Of a stretch of 64,000 nucleotides of DNA, positions 46,926 through 59,095 are shown one piece after another (positions within the stretch are counted from its first letter, which is position 1; the number at the start of each line of letters is the position of its first letter). Source of the stretch: Sciurus carolinensis (lineage: Eukaryota > Chordata > Mammalia > Rodentia > Sciuridae); the NCBI RefSeq assembly GCF_902686445.1, contig NC_062219.1, positions 49,131,056 to 49,195,055 of the forward strand. The letters are read 5' to 3'. Made by a program: the position numbers and the translations under genes. The notes under the pieces are model-generated. The model saw only the letters and a program-made list of their open reading frames with translations. It ran no database searches and was not told the origin of the DNA.

Positions 46926-49870
46926 AATTTGAAAAAATAGGTCAAAATTCATAGACTATAGCAAATACAATTATTGTTTGTTGAAATGTGTTTCAGGTGT
47001 GTGTGTGTGTGTGAGTACACATGCACACATGGGTGTGTATTTCTATGCACACACTGAGTCATCATAGGATGTATTTATTACTGTGGTTCAAGATCAAAGT
47101 CACTTTCCAACTCTTCTCTATTCATTCTACTGTGTCGTCATTGGTTTTAAAATAAAAAGGCATCACCTAGATTACAATTTATTTCATACTTGGATTATCA
47201 TATTTCCTTAAGAGTCTGCTACATCATTCATTTCCTTGTTCTTTTTATTCTAAACCCCTCTCCCGTCATTACTTATAAATGCTTCAAAATTCTGTGGTTT
47301 TAAGAATCACCATATCATAACATACTTTCTCTAACCACAAATTAATTATAGAAATATTTTGACCTTGAATATAGATCCATGTAAATATTCTATACTATAA
47401 ATATAACATTTTGGAAAATTAAACTTTATGTTGTTTTTACTGTGTTTGAAGAATGGCCAGTAAGTTCTAGGACACTTGATTTCAATTTTTTAAATTTCCC
47501 TTTCAGTGACACATACTTTCTCAAAGAAAGAAATAGGACTTAGGAAATAAAAGTGATCTAAAGAACTCCATAGCCATCACTAGCTGGGATCAGCAAAATA
47601 AAAGCCTCTCTCCCCGCCACACACATATGTTCAAGCTGAGATAAACATGCATATACTTCAATTACAAGCAAAACTTTCTTGAGAGACAAGTGGCAGGGAG
47701 CACTGAAGCTGAAAGCAATGTGACAACACGGTGGCACACAATGGTGAGAAACAACTCAACCCTGTAATTAATTTCTATCATTAAAGTCCCATCAATATCA
47801 CTTAGCTGGGTGACTCTGACAGGATGGGGATATTACCTAGAGACAGATTTTCTATTTCAAAGGTTATAGCACTGTTTGCATATGTACTTTAGAATAAATT
47901 ATAAAAAGGTAAAAAGATATGGAAGCCATTATGTATAACTCGAGAATAAGTTGGCAGGGCATAGATGTATTTGCTTGACATTGTGGTGAATATAAAGTAC
48001 TGCACATATTTGTCCTCTAAATGAAAATAAAGAGGTTCAGAACTCAAAAGTGGACTTAGAAAACAATGTAGATTTAGGATCAATTTATAAGGAGAACCCT
48101 AGGACTTCCTATTTACTGTCTATAATGTCTAATACCAATGAAGTATACAAAATTTCCTCAAACTGAGGCCATCATTAAAGAAAACAGAAGGAAAGGACAA
48201 ATGGGATTCGATTTCTTGATCTAAGAAGTGTCTAAAAGGACACTTGATTAAATGAATAATGAATGGACAAAGTGGGAAGAAAAAAAATTTCTTTGCAGTT
48301 TCATCAGCATGGTTAAAGAAAGCAAAATCGCTTGTAGAATAATGGATGTCATGAAAGAAGTTATATGAAAAGCTTTAAAAATTTCCCTTAGGTTCAAAAA
48401 AGTTTCCCTCATTCTAGCCAAACTCTGGCAAGTGATTTATTTGAAAGACGATGCCGAATTCCCCCAGCTGAGAAATACCACTCACATAATCCTCCCTGTT
48501 CAAGATATATTATAGCATGAAGTTTATTGTATCTTTAAAATACAGATACATCACTTTAAATGACTTCTAATCCTCAATCTAGACACACATTTTACTCTCT
48601 TTTTTCCCTTTGAAAATCAGGGTAGATGCCAAGTAATAAAAAGAGAATAATTGCACCTTATTTTGTGAGATATGAGAGATTCTGTACTTAGACGTATTTT
48701 CAATTTGAACTTAAATTAATATATGAAATACATCAAAATTTTAAATAGTTTCTTCAGATCAAATCAATTTAAACAACAAAATGACTCCAGGTTGGATATT
48801 TCTGACTTTCAAATTAAATTTATGCCTTGACAAAAATAACTTAAACATGCTTCAGGCATATGAGTAAAAAGTCACATGCTGAGACTTTCTTCAGCATTTA
48901 AAAAATTATAAAATATTTAAAAGGTGACAAAGTAAGTTACTTGTAGTGAAGATATTCAAACTTCTTAACTTTGCCCCAGAGACATCACCTTCTTTGTTCT
49001 CAAAGGCTTTTTTTTTTTTTTTTTTTTTTTTCATTTGCTTGTGAAACTCAAGATCCGTTGAGGGTAAATTGATAAAATGCAAATTCGGTACTCTGTAGGT
49101 AGATAAAGTTCAAAGCTCAGCTTCTACAGTTTATGCGCCAGATGTGCCAAAACTGATTGCTAATTCATTCAAAAAATATTTTTAAATGTCAAAGATATAC
49201 ACTAGGTATTGTGTCAAGAAATTTGGAGGGCACTAGAAACGTAACATATGAAAACATATGCAAATATGTTTTTTTAAAGATGAGTTCAGTGAAAGAAACA
49301 AGCAGGATTCTACAAAAGAAGTTAGCCAAAGAGAACCAGATTTAGGTGAAAGAGTGAAGAACAATCCCCCAAAGAAGTGACATGCAGGCTAAAACATCAA
49401 GGAAGAAGGGAAGACTGGGGAGAGAACTTGCTCATTGGGCAAGTAGCTCATATACGCTCCTGAGTTCAGAGAGAACTTACACTGTTCAAATAACTGAAAA
49501 AAGGTGAAGAGGCAGAAGTGGAAATGGTCAGTTCATAGTATTTCCTGTTAAGTCATAATGACAAGTTGATTTTTTTTCTGAATGCAGTAGAAGTCATGGA
49601 AGGATTTTGAGAAATATAGCTGATGACCAACTATATATGATAGATTACATAGGAAATGTTTCTTTCAAACTAATACCAATAAACTAATGGACACACAATT
49701 GAGAGACAAATCCAGATAAGAAACTACAATAAAAATTTAGAAAGTTGTACCAGAAAAACTTAACATTATGTTGTGCATAAGAAATATATATAATTCTAAA
49801 CTAAATAGACTTGTTCAAACATTTCTCAGGCTAGGTTAGCTTTTCTACCACCATTTCACTTTTATGTCCT
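46926..49870. other. Non-coding stretch with no recognised gene
   Basis: No gene or clear repeat family is recognised in about 2.9 kb. It has a short (GT)n tract at about 46997-47013 and a T-run at 49008-49031 without a convincing flanking duplication. Frames are short and random-looking. Confidence 0.5.
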
Positions 49871-49877
49871 TCAAAAT

Positions 49878-50275
49878 TGTGGTTTAGATATGAGGTATCC
49901 CTCAGAAATTCCTGTGTGAAACAATGCAAGAATTTTCAAAGGTGAAATGATTAGATTATTAAAGCCTTAACTTTATCACTGGATTAAACTACTGATACAG
50001 ATTAACTGGTTGATAACTGTAGTCAGGTAATGTGGCTGGGGGAAGTAGGCGTGATTTGGGGGATTTTATTTTGTTCCTGGTGAGCACAGCTCTCCCTCTA
50101 TTTCCTGTTGCCATGTCCTTCCACCATGATGGGCTGCTTTACCTCAGGCCCAACGCAATGAATAGGCCATCAATGGACTGAACCTCTAAAAACAGGAAAA
50201 AAAGTAAACTTTTCCTCCTGTAAGTTGTTCTTGTCAAGTCTTTTTGTCACAGTGATATAAATCATACTCTAAACG
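49878..50275 (+). mobile_element. MaLR/ERVL-like LTR, diverged
   Basis: 'tgtggtttagatatgaggta', 'acaatgcaagaattttcaaa', 'gtggctgggggaagtaggcg', 'tccttccaccatgatgggct' and 'gtcaagtctttttgtcacag' run parallel to the solo LTR at 11401-11828. It is older or less well preserved, with no exact target duplication found. Confidence 0.8.
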
Positions 50276-50399
50276 GGCAAATAATGAAGCAAAAGATGGG
50301 GATTACTGCATGACCACCCTTGTGCTCTCAGCAGAAATTTCCAGTGTTATATGAATCTGACTCTCTACTAGAGAAAGATACTTAGTACATAATAACAAG

Positions 50400-50530
50400 T
50401 AACTAAGAGCCCCTTCATTTTTCCCCTACAGTTAAGGAAATTAAATCTCAGAGAGGTAAATCCCCTTCACCTTGTCTAAATTCAATTCAAAGTCAGTGGC
50501 ATAGTGAAACCAAATCTAGATCTTCCACTA
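50400..50530 (-). mobile_element. MIR SINE relic
   Basis: 'acagttaaggaaattaaatc', 'tcagagaggtaaatcccctt' and 'aaagtcagtggcatagtgaa' follow the complement of the MIR core. Confidence 0.6.
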
Positions 50531-50547
50531 AAAAGCTTTTAAGACTA

Positions 50548-50549
<2 letters not shown>

Positions 50550-50585
<36 letters not shown>
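50550..50585. repeat. (TA)n dinucleotide repeat
   Basis: Eighteen TA units directly precede the T-run of a minus-strand ID element, which appears to have inserted into the tract. Confidence 0.95.
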
Positions 50586-50619
<34 letters not shown>

Positions 50620-50693
50620 GGTGCTGGGGATTAAACCCAGGGCCTTGTGCTTGCAAGGTAAGCACTCTACCAACTGAGCTATCTCCCCAGCCC
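50586..50693 (-). mobile_element. ID element with long A-tail, well preserved
   Basis: A T-run of about 32 (50586-50617) is followed by 'gcggtgctggggattaaacc', 'cagggccttgtgcttgcaag' and 'ctgagctatctccccagccc', the near-exact complement of the ID copy at 36943-37040. TA-rich sequence resumes on the right (tatatatg), consistent with a target duplication inside the (TA)n tract. Confidence 0.95.
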
Positions 50694-50929
50694 TATATAT
50701 GTTTTTTAAATGTAAGGATAAGTCTAGGTTTGCTTATTATATATTTGTTTTAGATTTTATTCTTTCAATGATTTTTATATATGTATATGTGTGGTGTGAT
50801 ACTTTGGGGATGAGGGAGGTTTGCCACATGCCCACATTTTTCTTTTAACTATTATACAAACAACCAAAACCAGAAGATATTTGTTGAGCTTGTCCTAAGT
50901 GCCAGGAAAGGAGATGCTATCCATAAGGT

Positions 50930-51281
50930 TTCTCATGCCCTATGCTTGTGAGCTATCATTGACAGCTCTCTCTTACCTAAACTGAGCATCCAATCAAGTA
51001 CCAGGCCCTGTGAATTCTACCTAGTATATCCAGTCCAATATTTTTTCAACATTGTCATTCTCACCATCCCTAGATCAAGCCTCCATATTGGCCTAGCCTG
51101 TTATAATGATTATATTAATTACAGATTTCTATATCTTCTCTTACCCCTTTTCACTTACTCTCAGCTCAACAGCTTAATTAATCTTAAAATATTTCTCTAG
51201 ACGCTTCAAAATCTACTCTACCTTCTGAACCAGAATCTTTCATGTGACCTTCAAGGCCCTGAAGAATTTCTCAGCTGTTTT

Positions 51282-51313
<32 letters not shown>

Positions 51314-51700
51314 ATTTCCCTACAACTCTCCTTTTTGCTCACTTGTTTTAGTTTCTCAGATTTTTTTTGTTTCACTTTCATTTTCTCCATGCTCTATCTT
51401 GGAAGTCCAGTTTTAAGCTTCCCTTTTCCTGAAAATTTCAACCCCTCTCTTCCAATGGAAAAATTCTACTTATCCTAAAAGGTTCAATTTATACATCATT
51501 TCCCAAGAGAGAACCTTCTGAATGGATAAGTTACACCTGTTATTTTTTCATTCTAGGACTTACTGCAATTGTAAATTAAAAGTTTATTTCTATATATATT
51601 TTTGTATGATCATCTATTATCTCCTCTTTTAGTTCAAAAGTCCCAGGGATATGGGGACATTATCTGTCAGGATTACTACTTTATTTCCAGAACAGGACCC
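50930..51700 (+). mobile_element. L2 (LINE-2) 3' end, long relic
   Basis: Blocks follow the L2 3' region in order: 'gaccttcaaggccctgaaga', 'ctcctttttgctcacttgtt', 'cttatcctaaaaggttcaat', 'aagagagaaccttctgaatg', 'attctaggacttactgcaat', 'gtttatttctatatatattt' and 'gtcccagggatatggggaca'. A (GTT)n tract interrupts it. It is non-coding and highly diverged. Confidence 0.65.
51283..51313 (+). repeat. (TTG)n trinucleotide repeat
   Basis: Ten uninterrupted ttg units lie inside the L2 relic. Confidence 0.95.
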
Positions 51701-52390
51701 AAAAGCAAAAAAAGCCCCCTTCTGAAAGTGACTTAATCCCCCTTATGGGTCTGTTTTTGAAGAGAATGGACTGGTCACCAATTGGTACCTTTTCCTACAA
51801 CAGGTATGTTTCTTCATAATTAACATATGAGCTTTTTTTGGTTTTGCCAACAAAATGTTCTAATTGGGTTCATATGGATTCACATCTTAAAGATGAACAC
51901 TCTTGATTCTATAACTTTAAACTTATTTCCTGAATCTGCAACTTGACAATGAAAATACAGACCATGCTAAATAATCAAGATGCTAACTCTCCCTCAAGTA
52001 GGGTAATAGGAAATCAGTTTGTTCAAATCCCCTGATACTGATACTGTCTTCTTTATCTTTTCTCAAATGCTACACATGGAAATTGAAAAGGAGTTTACTT
52101 TAATAATGGTGTTTTGAAGTAGAAAGGCAACATGCAGTAGTAAATTATTTCATAAAACAAATCAGATCATAGAAGATAAGGCAAAAGCTCATAAGGAAAA
52201 ACCTCTGTAAGGTAATGTATAGCCTCATTGTTAAAATAGAGGAGATAAAACATAAATAAATAAAAGCAATCAAAATGAAGTTAGAAACAGAAGAAAAAAT
52301 AAATTATAAAAGAGAAGTTAAGTAAGAATGATAAAATCAAAGTGTAATTCTTTAAAATGTTTTTCTTTAATTTTTAAAAGTCATAAATTT

Positions 52391-52770
52391 TGTCATGGAT
52401 TGAATTGTGTACCCTCCCCTACTCACATATTTTGTTGATGTCCTAAACCCCAGGACTTCAGCATGAGACCTTATTTTAAAATAGGGTTGTAACAAATATG
52501 ATTAGGTAGGATGGGCCACACTGGAATAGGGCAGACACTAATCCAGTGTGGCAGAGTTCCTTACAAAAAGGAGAAACTTGAAGAAGACAGGCACACAAAA
52601 CGAACACAACAGGAATACGAAGTGGCCATGCATAAACCTTCACTCATGGTCATAAGAGTCAACCCTGATATCAGAATTTTTGCCTCTCAAACTGCAAGAC
52701 TATAATTTCTGTTGTTCTGACTGCCTAGATTCTGATACCAATGCTATGATAGTCCTAGCAACCTGATATA
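52391..52770 (+). mobile_element. MLT1 LTR (MaLR)
   Basis: It follows the MLT1 consensus from start to end: 'tgtcatggattgaattgtgt', 'aaccccaggacttcagcatg', 'agaccttattttaaaatagg', 'atccagtgtggcagagttcc', 'ataatttctgttgttctgac', 'tagtcctagcaacctgatat'. The 64-codon frame at 52511-52705 is an accident of this LTR. Confidence 0.88.
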
Positions 52771-53404
52771 AATGGAATCAAGATAAACGAAAGAAAACAC
52801 AAATAAATGAAGTTACACTAAAGGTAAGAGAGCAATTACAGGAGTATATAATATCTCTGTGTCAATAAATTTGGTGATTTAAATGGACAATATTATATAA
52901 GAATGGATACCCAAATTTCTTCAGAAATAGATGAAATTTAAAAATAAGTAATTTACAAATATCTAAATTATTCTAAATATTTACTGCATAAACTTGAGGA
53001 CCAGATTGTTTTGCATACAAATTTTTAAATGCTTCAGAAATCAGCTGCCAATCAAGGCATTATAAGGTTAATAATATAACATTAATATTATAATCTGATC
53101 AAGTTAATATGTATATTGCTAAACCAAACTTATAAATACATATGCAAAACTCAAGATGAATCTATGTGGAAAACAGCTATGAATTTTTTTGAAAGACTGA
53201 AGTATACTTAAATGATTGTTTATAGATAGGAATAAGATATCAACACTTCCTTAATTAATCTATATGTATAAAGAAATCTAAATATTTTAACTCCCCAAAT
53301 AAATTTTTAATGTATCTTAAAATAATGTATATTTAAAAAAATAAATGTAGAATATTAATGAAACAGATATTTTCTTAACAAACAGTAACACTTTTGGCTG
53401 TTTG
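52771..53404. other. Non-coding stretch with no recognised gene
   Basis: Very AT-rich sequence without a recognisable gene or repeat. Confidence 0.5.
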
Positions 53405-53575
53405 TCAAGCTAAGCTTTAACAAATACTATTTTCTTTAACACTCAACAATTATATAAGGTGGGAAATTTAAATTTTCATTTTACAGCTGAGGAAAGTCTT
53501 AAATAAATTGTATAAATTGCTCAAAAGCACATATTTGGTAAATGGAAGATGAGGAATTTGGACTTGAGTCTCTCA
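53405..53575 (-). mobile_element. MIR SINE relic
   Basis: 'caattatataaggtgggaaa', 'ttttcattttacagctgagg' and 'ttgctcaaaagcacatattt' follow the complement of the MIR core, with 'gaggaatttggacttgagtc' at the 5' side of the element. Confidence 0.7.
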
Positions 53576-55699
53576 GCTAGCAAATTCCCTACTAGCTACA
53601 GATGTTCCCATGTCTTCAAAACCCCAAGAAATTAAACATTAATTAGAAATTAAATTAATTCAAAAAACAACTGGCAGTTAAAATTTTAAATATACAAATA
53701 AAAATAATGTAATATATAAAAAATGGAGGAAGAATATGATTTAAAATTTACAGAGGAAGAAATACGTAATACTAATGTGTAGCACATTTATTTTATATTT
53801 AAGCTATCTAGCAATCAAATAAATGTAATTTAAATCAAGAAGATATCATTTTCTCCTACAGTTTGCAATGAACACTCAAACAAAAGATCAAGCTCCTTGG
53901 TCTCCAGGGTGTGCTAAATTGAGCATTCTCTTTCACTGTTGCTTGGAATGTAAATTGGTCCATCTTTCCTAGACAAGAGTCTACCAAAGTGTATCAAATT
54001 GGGAAAATATTCAAGCCATTTAACTCAGCAATTTAACCTCTAGAAAGGTAGCTGAACAAACTAATTATGAATGTATGAAAAGCTCTGAATTCGATAATGC
54101 TCATTTTGATATTTCTATTAACAACACAAATTGGAAACAAGACAACAGAAAGGTCACATAGCATAGGAAAGATTGGGGATATTTTGGTCATGTTACACAA
54201 TAATATACAATTTTAAAAACTGTTTTAGAATAATTTTTAATGATGTTGGAAAATAGCAGTGGTATGTAATGTTGAGTAAAATACAGCAGGATGAATAACT
54301 ATATTCAGATTACCAAGAACAAAAAGAGAAATAAATCCTAAAGAAAATAGACCAAAATTTTTTGGTTTGGTTTTTATCTATGGGATTATCCATCAATAAT
54401 TTGTTACATGTTTATTCTCTACACTTTTCCATCCTTCAATATTCTCCTTTATTCTTTGTTTAAATACCACTTTTAATGTCAAGGTAAATCATATTCTATC
54501 TGAAAACATGGATAATTGTACTAACAAAATAATTGTGAGGATAAGTTTCCTTTCTATGGCCTTTAAATACAACACATTCATATTTTATTTTTGAAAGTAA
54601 TTATCAAAATATTCTAAAGGTGACATTCTTTTGCCAATGAGAAAAATCAGGTTCATTATGTTTTATTTCAAGTGCAAACATTTTATTATGTTTCAAATTC
54701 TGGGTGGCTTATTATCATAAATACTTTGTTTATTATTATTTCATTTATTGCAATGTTTAAGGCAACTTAAATGAAGAACCTGGAGACTATTTTTTAAACA
54801 GCTGGAAAAATGTACCTATTACCTTTTTAAACATTAATATAGAAATGTCATTTAAATACTTTCCACTGTTGTGCATAAAATAATTACACTGCATGAAGAA
54901 CAGAATATAAATAGAATTAGGAAAAGAAAAACCTGTTTTCATCTAGTACCCAACATGAGAGGAATACAAAAGGGAAAGGATGACCTTAAAGAATGAAAAT
55001 AAATTGGATTTCTAAAAGTCTTTTAGTTTTAATAACCTACAATGTTATTAGTATCAGGGCAAATTAAAACACAAACTTTATTTTGTCAAGGCAACATTAT
55101 TTTAATTAGTTTTCTTTTAGTGTAATGGACATTGAAATCACATTTTCAGGACTTTTTGAAGACTGGAAGTCTGACCTGAAGCAGAGTTTGTTCAGTGAAT
55201 TACTTGCATCATTTTAAGTTATTTCATTCTCATAAGAATCAGTTTTAACTTACTAATAATGTAGATACCATAAAATAATACTGACATTCTGATCCCAGGA
55301 TGTCTTTTTCTGTTGTGTTCAAACATTCTGGATTGATTAGTATTCTAATAGAAGTGTATTATTACCTTTATTATCTGAAAGACAATAACCTAATAATGTG
55401 TTTTCTCCAAGGAGAAATGTCTATATATTAAAATGACAACTATCAAATTTTATTTTAAAATCTCGTTTTAAATTTTGAACCTAACAAATGAGACATGCTT
55501 ACTAAAGTCATGCAGTTCGAAAATAGGAAGAATTCATGTAGTTGATATTCTCCAAATATAGGAATTTAACCTAAAATATTCTCAAAAAGTGTTTCTCAAC
55601 TTTGACAAAGAGACAAGCAGTAATGAACCTTTAGGTGGCTTGTTATGTCTCTGAGGTTGCAGGGTCCATTTTGGAAATTCTTACCCTTCTCAGCCCCCA
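53576..55699. other. Non-coding stretch with no recognised gene
   Basis: About 2.1 kb of AT-rich sequence in which I recognise no gene, SINE or LTR. Confidence 0.5.
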
Positions 55700-55868
55700 T
55701 CCCCTTACAGTACTGGAATTGAACCCAGGGCCATTCTACCACTGAGTTACACTCCAGTCCTTTTTATTTTTTGTTTTGAGACAGGTTCTTACTAAGTAGC
55801 CCAGGTTGGCCTGGAACTTTTGGTCCTCCTATTTCAACCTTCTGAGTGAGCAACACTGCTCCTGGCTC
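55700..55868 (-). mobile_element. Composite B1-like/ID-like SINE, diverged
   Basis: 'tactggaattgaacccaggg', 'ctaccactgagttacactcc', 'ttttgagacaggttcttact' and 'ggttggcctggaacttttgg' read as the complement of the composite SINE. It is short at the 7SL-like end. Confidence 0.8.
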
Positions 55869-56059
55869 TTTTTGGCTTCTTTGTGGCATCCTAAAGATTT
55901 TAGAATATAAACTACAAAATGTGAATAAGACCTACTGATGTCATTGAAACAGTGCTATGCCAAAATATACTGGAATCAGAAGCAAAATGACAAAGCAATA
56001 ATAATGATCACTATTTAGAATTCTGATATTTTGTTCATCATTCATGGTTTGCATTATTT

Positions 56060-56270
56060 TTTTTTAAATTGACTTCTTTTTTAATTGAGAAAATCTGCAT
56101 ATTATATATATATATATTGTGCACAACATGATGCTTTCTAATATGTTTGCATTTTGGAAGGGCTAACAGAGTTAATTAGCATATATACTAACTCCTATAC
56201 TTACCATGTTTATGCTAATTTCTTAGCAAGCGTGCATTAAATATTACCTTGATGACTGAGCTTTTGGTAT
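56060..56270 (-). mobile_element. Possible L1M 3' UTR-derived fragment
   Basis: The order 'attgtgcacaacatgatgct', 'ttctaatatgtttgcatttt' and 'gagttaattagcatatatac' resembles a common mammalian L1M-associated segment ('...tgatgttttgatatatgtat...gctaattaacatatcc'). Family and orientation are uncertain; a short (TA)n run lies at about 56100-56116. Confidence 0.35.
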
Positions 56271-56869
56271 CCTCTAAATTTTGCATCCGAGGGAAGTGCC
56301 TCCCTTACCTCACCCTAATCCCGCTTCTCAATTATACTTTCTCTTATGTTGCCAATTCATTTTACTTGCCAATGGATCCTTAACATTGTTTTGTTGCTAG
56401 TTCCCTTTATGCAAAAAAATCAGGCCTATAGAAACAGAATTAATTCAAAAGTTGTATGGTGCCCAAATAAGTTCAAGTGATATAATTTAACAGATGTTGG
56501 TAGCTGGCAGACCTCAGCTAAATTTGACTTTGGGGCAAAGCTCTTTGTCCCTTGTTCATTACAAGGGGAGTAACTATGGGTAAGGTAGCTTCTTTGGAAT
56601 TCCTAAACAAGGTCTCAGCTCTGAACCCTCAGCAATCAAAATTCCTAGAAGCTGAGCTACGGGGATAAGAGTTTGGCCTCTATGTGGGAATCTGTACCAC
56701 ACACCCCAAAATCCACTACTGCTCACCTTTTGAATTATATGGATCTACTTGTTCCATATATTAAATTCATCTCACCTAAAACATAGCTGTCTCCAAGATT
56801 CTGACTGACCTCATTTCTTATGGAAACTTAGAAGTGGAAAGTTAATTAGAAAAAACAAATAAACAAACA

Positions 56870-58780
56870 CACAAACACTGCTGTAGCTGGTCCTGAAATC
56901 ACTAATCAGCACTTTGCTTTGTACTTCCCAGATTGCACTCCTCTAATCCAGGCATCACGATGCATTAAGATGAGACAGTGTAGAACTTTATCCCTGGTCA
57001 TCAGGTTCTTCTTATGCTATGGCCAGTGCACTTGTCCATTGGTTATCGGTACTTGAAAAGAAGTACCAAGAAAAGCTCCAAGACATCCCTAGGTGCCAAA
57101 CATATTCCTCCCTGCCCAATTATGTAACATTTCTACCATATCCCGATGAGCAAGTCAATTAATTTTTCCAGGATAACTCTTTTCTTTGACTGATTATCTC
57201 CTGACAGAAGGAATTTAGAAGAGCAACTCGAAAACATAGCTTAATGTTTAATGGGAGTCTCACTGTGTTCCAAATTAGAAGCATTGATCCCTCTGGGAAC
57301 AGGAGCATGTAGACCAAAGAGACTATAATTGTGGAATGAGGGAGCACAAATTTCCTCAGTGTATCACTAGGGGTGATCATCAGCAAGATGATTCCTCCAA
57401 CTTCTGCCTTTTGTTTTGGAGATCCAATCTTCCATTATTAGATTTACCGAACCATATATGGATCATTGACTTCAGAGTGCATTGTATATCCCAAATAGGA
57501 GGTACCCATCTTTGCAGAATCTGATGTCCAGTTTGGCTCTTCCACCTTCAAAAATTATGAACCTTTCCACTATTATTCTAGAAGTTTCTGGGTGGTGAAG
57601 TATAATTTGGTCCAGTGACTCTCATAATTGTGTACACACTGCCATAATAGCAACTTTCCTGGGAACTCTGTCCCTTGAGATGCTAGCTGGACGTCTCATT
57701 TTGCTGAATTAAGCACAATGAAACATTCTTGGATAGTGGCTCTGGTTAAGTCCTCTCAAGCAGGAAAGGCAAACTCATTCAAAATACAAGTCAATTCCAG
57801 TCAAGATGAATCACTATTCCTTTGGGGACAGAAAAGTGCTAACATAATCAGTTTGAGACCCAGTGGATGACTGATCTTCCAAGGAATAAAACTACAACCA
57901 GTTATTTGTTACTGGCTTCTGTTTACGGCAGGTTGGATATTTGATAGTGGGGGGCAGTAGGAGCTTGTGTCACTTGGTTATTCTGGGAAGCAGAGGCTCA
58001 GGCCATGGTAGCAATACACGAGGATTATTTCATGGGTTGAGTGGGAAATTATCTATGAAATATAAATGGGAGAAGAGCAGAATTGGGCAGGAAAAGACCA
58101 CTAAGCACAATGCATATCAAATACATAGGAAAGAGAAGAGGAAGCAGAATATTTTAGAGAGAGCCTCAGATCACAACAGGGCAAATTCAACCGGGAAATG
58201 CAAAGTCAAGAATGTCCAGTAGGGATGAGTGTGGTGGAGCATACCTGTAATCCCAGCAACTCAGGAAGCTGAGGCAGGAAGATCACAAGTTCCAGGTCAG
58301 TGTCAGCAACTTATTGAGACCCTAAGCAACTTAGTGAGAATCTGTATCAAAATAAACATCTAAAGGACTGGGAATCTAGCTAAGGGGTAAAGTACACCAG
58401 GCTTCAACTCCCAGTACCAAAAATAAAACAATAAAAAAAGAGCCTCCATTAGAGGAGTCCACTATTCAGCTGAAGTGCCCTACCCTATATCCTGACACAA
58501 TCAACTACTGTCAATAACTGACTAGACACATTGTGAAGGAAGAGTCTGGTCTCAAACTCAAAAACCATGATGAATCCTTAAGGCACTCATAGCTAAAGGC
58601 TTTCAGCTAATTGCACCCTTGGAGCTGAATAATAAGTTCCTGCTGATAGGAAGATACAAGCAGAGCATCTTTACAACTGCCACAGCCGACCCTTTGGACC
58701 ATTCAGACCCACTTCTCCATGAGACCCTTTTTCAGGGTTCTGGGGCATTTCCTCTGAGGGAATATTCCAAAACGCAAGAT
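56870..58780. mobile_element. Probable ERVL/MaLR-related endogenous retrovirus-derived block
   Basis: The block differs in texture from its AT-rich surroundings: long, moderately GC-rich, without simple repeats, and with phrases I associate with mammalian LTR-retrotransposon internal sequence ('aggcatcacgatgcattaag', 'ggtgccaaacatattcctcc', 'tgacttcagagtgcattgta', 'gaagtttctgggtggtgaag'). The right part (about 57920-58700) may be an LTR and is interrupted by a SINE. No open gag, pol or env frame survives and orientation is not resolved. An unrelated old repeat is possible. Confidence 0.4.
58218..58440 (+). mobile_element. Composite B1-like/ID-like SINE
   Basis: 'gtgtggtggagcatacctgt', 'aatcccagcaactcaggaag', 'gaccctaagcaacttagtga', then 'aaggactgggaatctagcta' and 'aactcccagtaccaaaaata' with an A-rich tail. 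It is full length and moderately diverged, and interrupts the retrovirus-like block. Confidence 0.92.
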
Positions 58781-58939
58781 TAATAAGATGAACTGCATTC
58801 ATTTCAGATCACAACTAACATTCCTCACCTTCCTCTTCTAATAACTATTCCTCATCTACCACATCAGTTTCTGGATGGCTTACCTAGTATTGTGACCCAT
58901 ATACTCATTCATGAGGATTCTGACCCTGTCCTTGGAGAA

Positions 58940-59095
58940 AACATGTCAATATGTGAATCCTCCCTGTGCCATCAACTGGTGTGAGATCATGACCAAGTCA
59001 GATAAATTCTGCAGAACCACATCCCCATCAATAAAATATGGGAAAACTCAAAGACTATTTGAAGAATTAGATGAAATGCCATTAAAAGGGAATTA
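58940..59095 (+). mobile_element. Possible MIR SINE relic
   Basis: 'gtgtgagatcatgaccaagt', 'acatccccatcaataaaata' and 'gaattagatgaaatgccatt' lie in the order of the MIR core but are highly diverged. Confidence 0.4.

Noticed and set aside
49008..49031. T-run as another poly(A)-only or retrogene insertion
   Set aside because: Flanks 'ctcaaaggc' and downstream 'gttcaaagctc' are too weak a match to call a target-site duplication.
50547..50753. 68-codon frame with Ile-Tyr and Phe runs
   Set aside because: It translates a (TA)n tract, a T-run and an antisense ID element.
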